DNA of 6,850 nucleotides. Origin: Chloroflexota bacterium. Its GTDB lineage: Bacteria > Chloroflexota > Dehalococcoidia > JACPPY01. Positions 5,781 to 6,850 of the stretch are shown one piece after another. A program made the position numbers and the translations under genes. The number at the start of each line of letters is the position of its first letter. Position 1 is the stretch's first letter. Below the pieces are notes generated by a model. That model was not told where the DNA came from and ran no database searches. It saw nothing but the letters and a program-made list of their open reading frames with translations. The stretch lies in the NCBI GenBank assembly GCA_016189825.1, contig JACPRR010000063.1, positions 1 to 6,850 of the forward strand. The letters run 5' to 3'.

Positions 5781-6578
5781 TTAAGGCACGTTGTTATCGA
5801 GCGTCACCTCGTTCAGGATGAGGTTCTGCACCTTGACGAACTGTATCTTTATCTTCCCGAACGCCGAGGAGTTGCTTATGAGCAGGTTTTCCACGAACCC
5901 GGTAGACCCCTGAGGCCCCAGGATGCGTATGCGGTCCACCCTAACGCCGGTATCACTGCTGCTGACGGAGCTGACGGTCAGGTCGCCGGAAATGGTGACG
6001 CCGCTCGACCCGCTGTGTCCGATGTTCAGCACGCTCGGACCGCCGCGGGCGACCCTGACCACGTTGACTGCCTCAATATCTACGTCAAGCTCGTTGTCCT
6101 TAGCCGCCACGCTGGTCATGGTGACATCCACGGCCTCGGTATTCTTTATCTCAAGCTCCTTCGCATCCACGGTATCCAGGATCAGGTTGCCGATGGCGAT
6201 GAATCCATTTGTCACTCCCGAGACCTGGCCGGCGATCTCTATGATGGGATCGACGCCGCCCATGACCAGCGCCCTCCTGATATCTATGGTCTTGACCGGG
6301 TCGTTCGCCTTGAGGTTTATGATAACTGTGTGATGCTTGGGCTGCTTCGCTCCATCCGGATTCGGGACGGCAGGCACCTTGTTCTCCGTCTTGACCCATT
6401 TTTCGCTGACCGGGTCGAACTGGTAGCTGGTCACGAGGTCTATGGCTATCTTGTCCCTCGCCATACCGGCACTGGCCAACACTGTGCCCCCCAGTACCAG
6501 CATCAACGCCGTAGCGCAGGCAAGCGCTCCCAGCAACCGCTTGTCGCTTATCACCCTCCGTACAATCGATTCCATCAT
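5781..6578 (-). CDS. Secreted beta-rich (possibly beta-solenoid) protein of unknown function
   Basis: Protein of 265 residues from ATG 6578. A GGAGG site (6584-6588) stands 5 nt before this ATG and 8 nt before a second ATG directly after it; either may serve. The frame is open 55 codons further upstream, but that extension is rich in R, W and C and puts the signal peptide inside the protein, so I reject it. 'RRVISDKR' is followed by a hydrophobic core (about 15-35) and a likely Sec cleavage after 'ASA' (35-37). The mature part has no Cys and no membrane helix. From about 95 to the end, short alternating hydrophobic strands repeat, for example 'ELEIKNTEAVDVTM' and 'ELDVDIEAVNVVRV' about 20 residues apart, as in beta-solenoids. 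I do not recognise the family. It lies upstream of the oxidase operon on the same strand but 426 bp away, so it is probably a separate unit. Confidence 0.8.
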   Translation of the reverse strand: MMESIVRRVISDKRLLGALACATALMLVLGGTVLASAGMARDKIAIDLVTSYQFDPVSEKWVKTENKVPAVPNPDGAKQPKHHTVIINLKANDPVKTIDIRRALVMGGVDPIIEIAGQVSGVTNGFIAIGNLILDTVDAKELEIKNTEAVDVTMTSVAAKDNELDVDIEAVNVVRVARGGPSVLNIGHSGSSGVTISGDLTVSSVSSSDTGVRVDRIRILGPQGSTGFVENLLISNSSAFGKIKIQFVKVQNLILNEVTLDNNVP

Positions 6579-6850
6579 GGCTGCCTCCCTTGACCTGTAG
6601 AGATACTTCCTCGCCGGGTCTCCGCGGGTCCCGGCGTCAATCCCGTTTTTGTTCCGTAGCGGACAGACAGGACGTAAGCACGCCTCCCACGCTCGATGAC
6701 GCCAGGTGACAGCTTGCCATTGTCCCCATCGGGACAGTGACATGCTCCCCGCCCCGCCGGAGGATGCCCTGCCCGGGCACAGGGCCGGTCACGCGACCGT
6801 GATCGATGCGATGCCACCGGTTGAGGGGAACGTCCAGATGTCCCCATCTC
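6579..6850. other. GC-rich leader or intergenic region with hairpins; no supported gene
   Basis: Apart from the ribosome binding site of the gene at 6578, I see only short hairpins: CGCCGGG/CCCGGCG (6612-6618, 6630-6636), TGTCCC/GGGACA (6721-6726, 6731-6736) and GCCCTG/CAGGGC (6766-6771, 6780-6785). TGTCCCCATC occurs twice (6721-6730, 6839-6848). All three minus-strand frames are largely open because of high GC. One of them, from the edge to a stop at 6789-6791, would give a 19-residue tail 'DGDIWTFPSTGGIASITVA' that could be the end of an upstream gene, but it is too short to call. Confidence 0.4.

Noticed and set aside
6015..6593. Open frame of 192 codons antisense to the secreted beta-rich protein
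   Set aside because: The minus-strand frame has a ribosome binding site and signal peptide; this frame has neither.
6579..6743. 55-codon N-terminal extension of the secreted beta-rich protein
   Set aside because: It would bury the signal peptide, has atypical composition, and the strong ribosome binding site at 6584-6588 serves the internal ATG.
6575..6847. 90-codon open frame at the right edge on the minus strand
   Set aside because: Arg/Gly/Pro-rich translation with no family resemblance; all frames here are open because of high GC.

Overview
The window holds six protein genes (one cut by the left edge) and no RNA genes. It looks like a moderately GC-rich, mainly anaerobic bacterium. The evidence is an O2-sensitive glycyl radical enzyme with its activase, Tat-exported and Sec-exported proteins, and scattered short palindromic repeats of the 'GTCATTg...GCAATC' and 'GTCATTctga...GAATC' kinds. 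I associate such repeats with Chloroflexota (Dehalococcoidia-like) and several other environmental lineages. That placement is an impression only; there is no rRNA or phylogenetic marker here.

Layout. Positions 1-798 (minus) are the first third of a glycyl radical enzyme whose catalytic part lies outside the window. A 337-bp divergent intergenic region (799-1135) separates it from its S-adenosylmethionine-dependent activase (1136-2095, plus). On the same strand follows a small secreted protein of unknown function (2186-2638). A convergent gap (2639-2988) holds two diverged copies, about 88% identical by eye, of a roughly 135-bp palindromic repeat exactly 198 bp apart.

Positions 2989-5354 (minus) are a translationally coupled two-gene operon encoding an unusual split multicopper oxidase. 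The first gene, A (5354 to 4116), has a twin-arginine signal and two His-x-His motifs of a trinuclear copper site but not one cysteine. The second, B (4119 to 2989), has no export signal. It carries the complete type 1 copper site and the other two His-x-His motifs. Together they supply exactly the eight His needed for a trinuclear cluster, and neither does alone. This is the most interesting system here: a probable obligate heteromeric oxidase whose active site would form at the subunit interface, with B probably exported while bound to A.

Upstream of A is a 426-bp gap (5355-5780) with another palindromic repeat element. Then comes a secreted, beta-strand-rich, possibly beta-solenoid protein of unknown function (6578 to 5781, minus). 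The last 272 bases contain its ribosome binding site, several GC-rich hairpins and no gene I can support.

How the parts may work together: the glycyl radical enzyme and activase are a functional pair for an anaerobic radical reaction on an unidentified substrate. The split oxidase and the two secreted proteins act outside the cytoplasm, and nothing in the sequence ties them to the radical enzyme beyond proximity.
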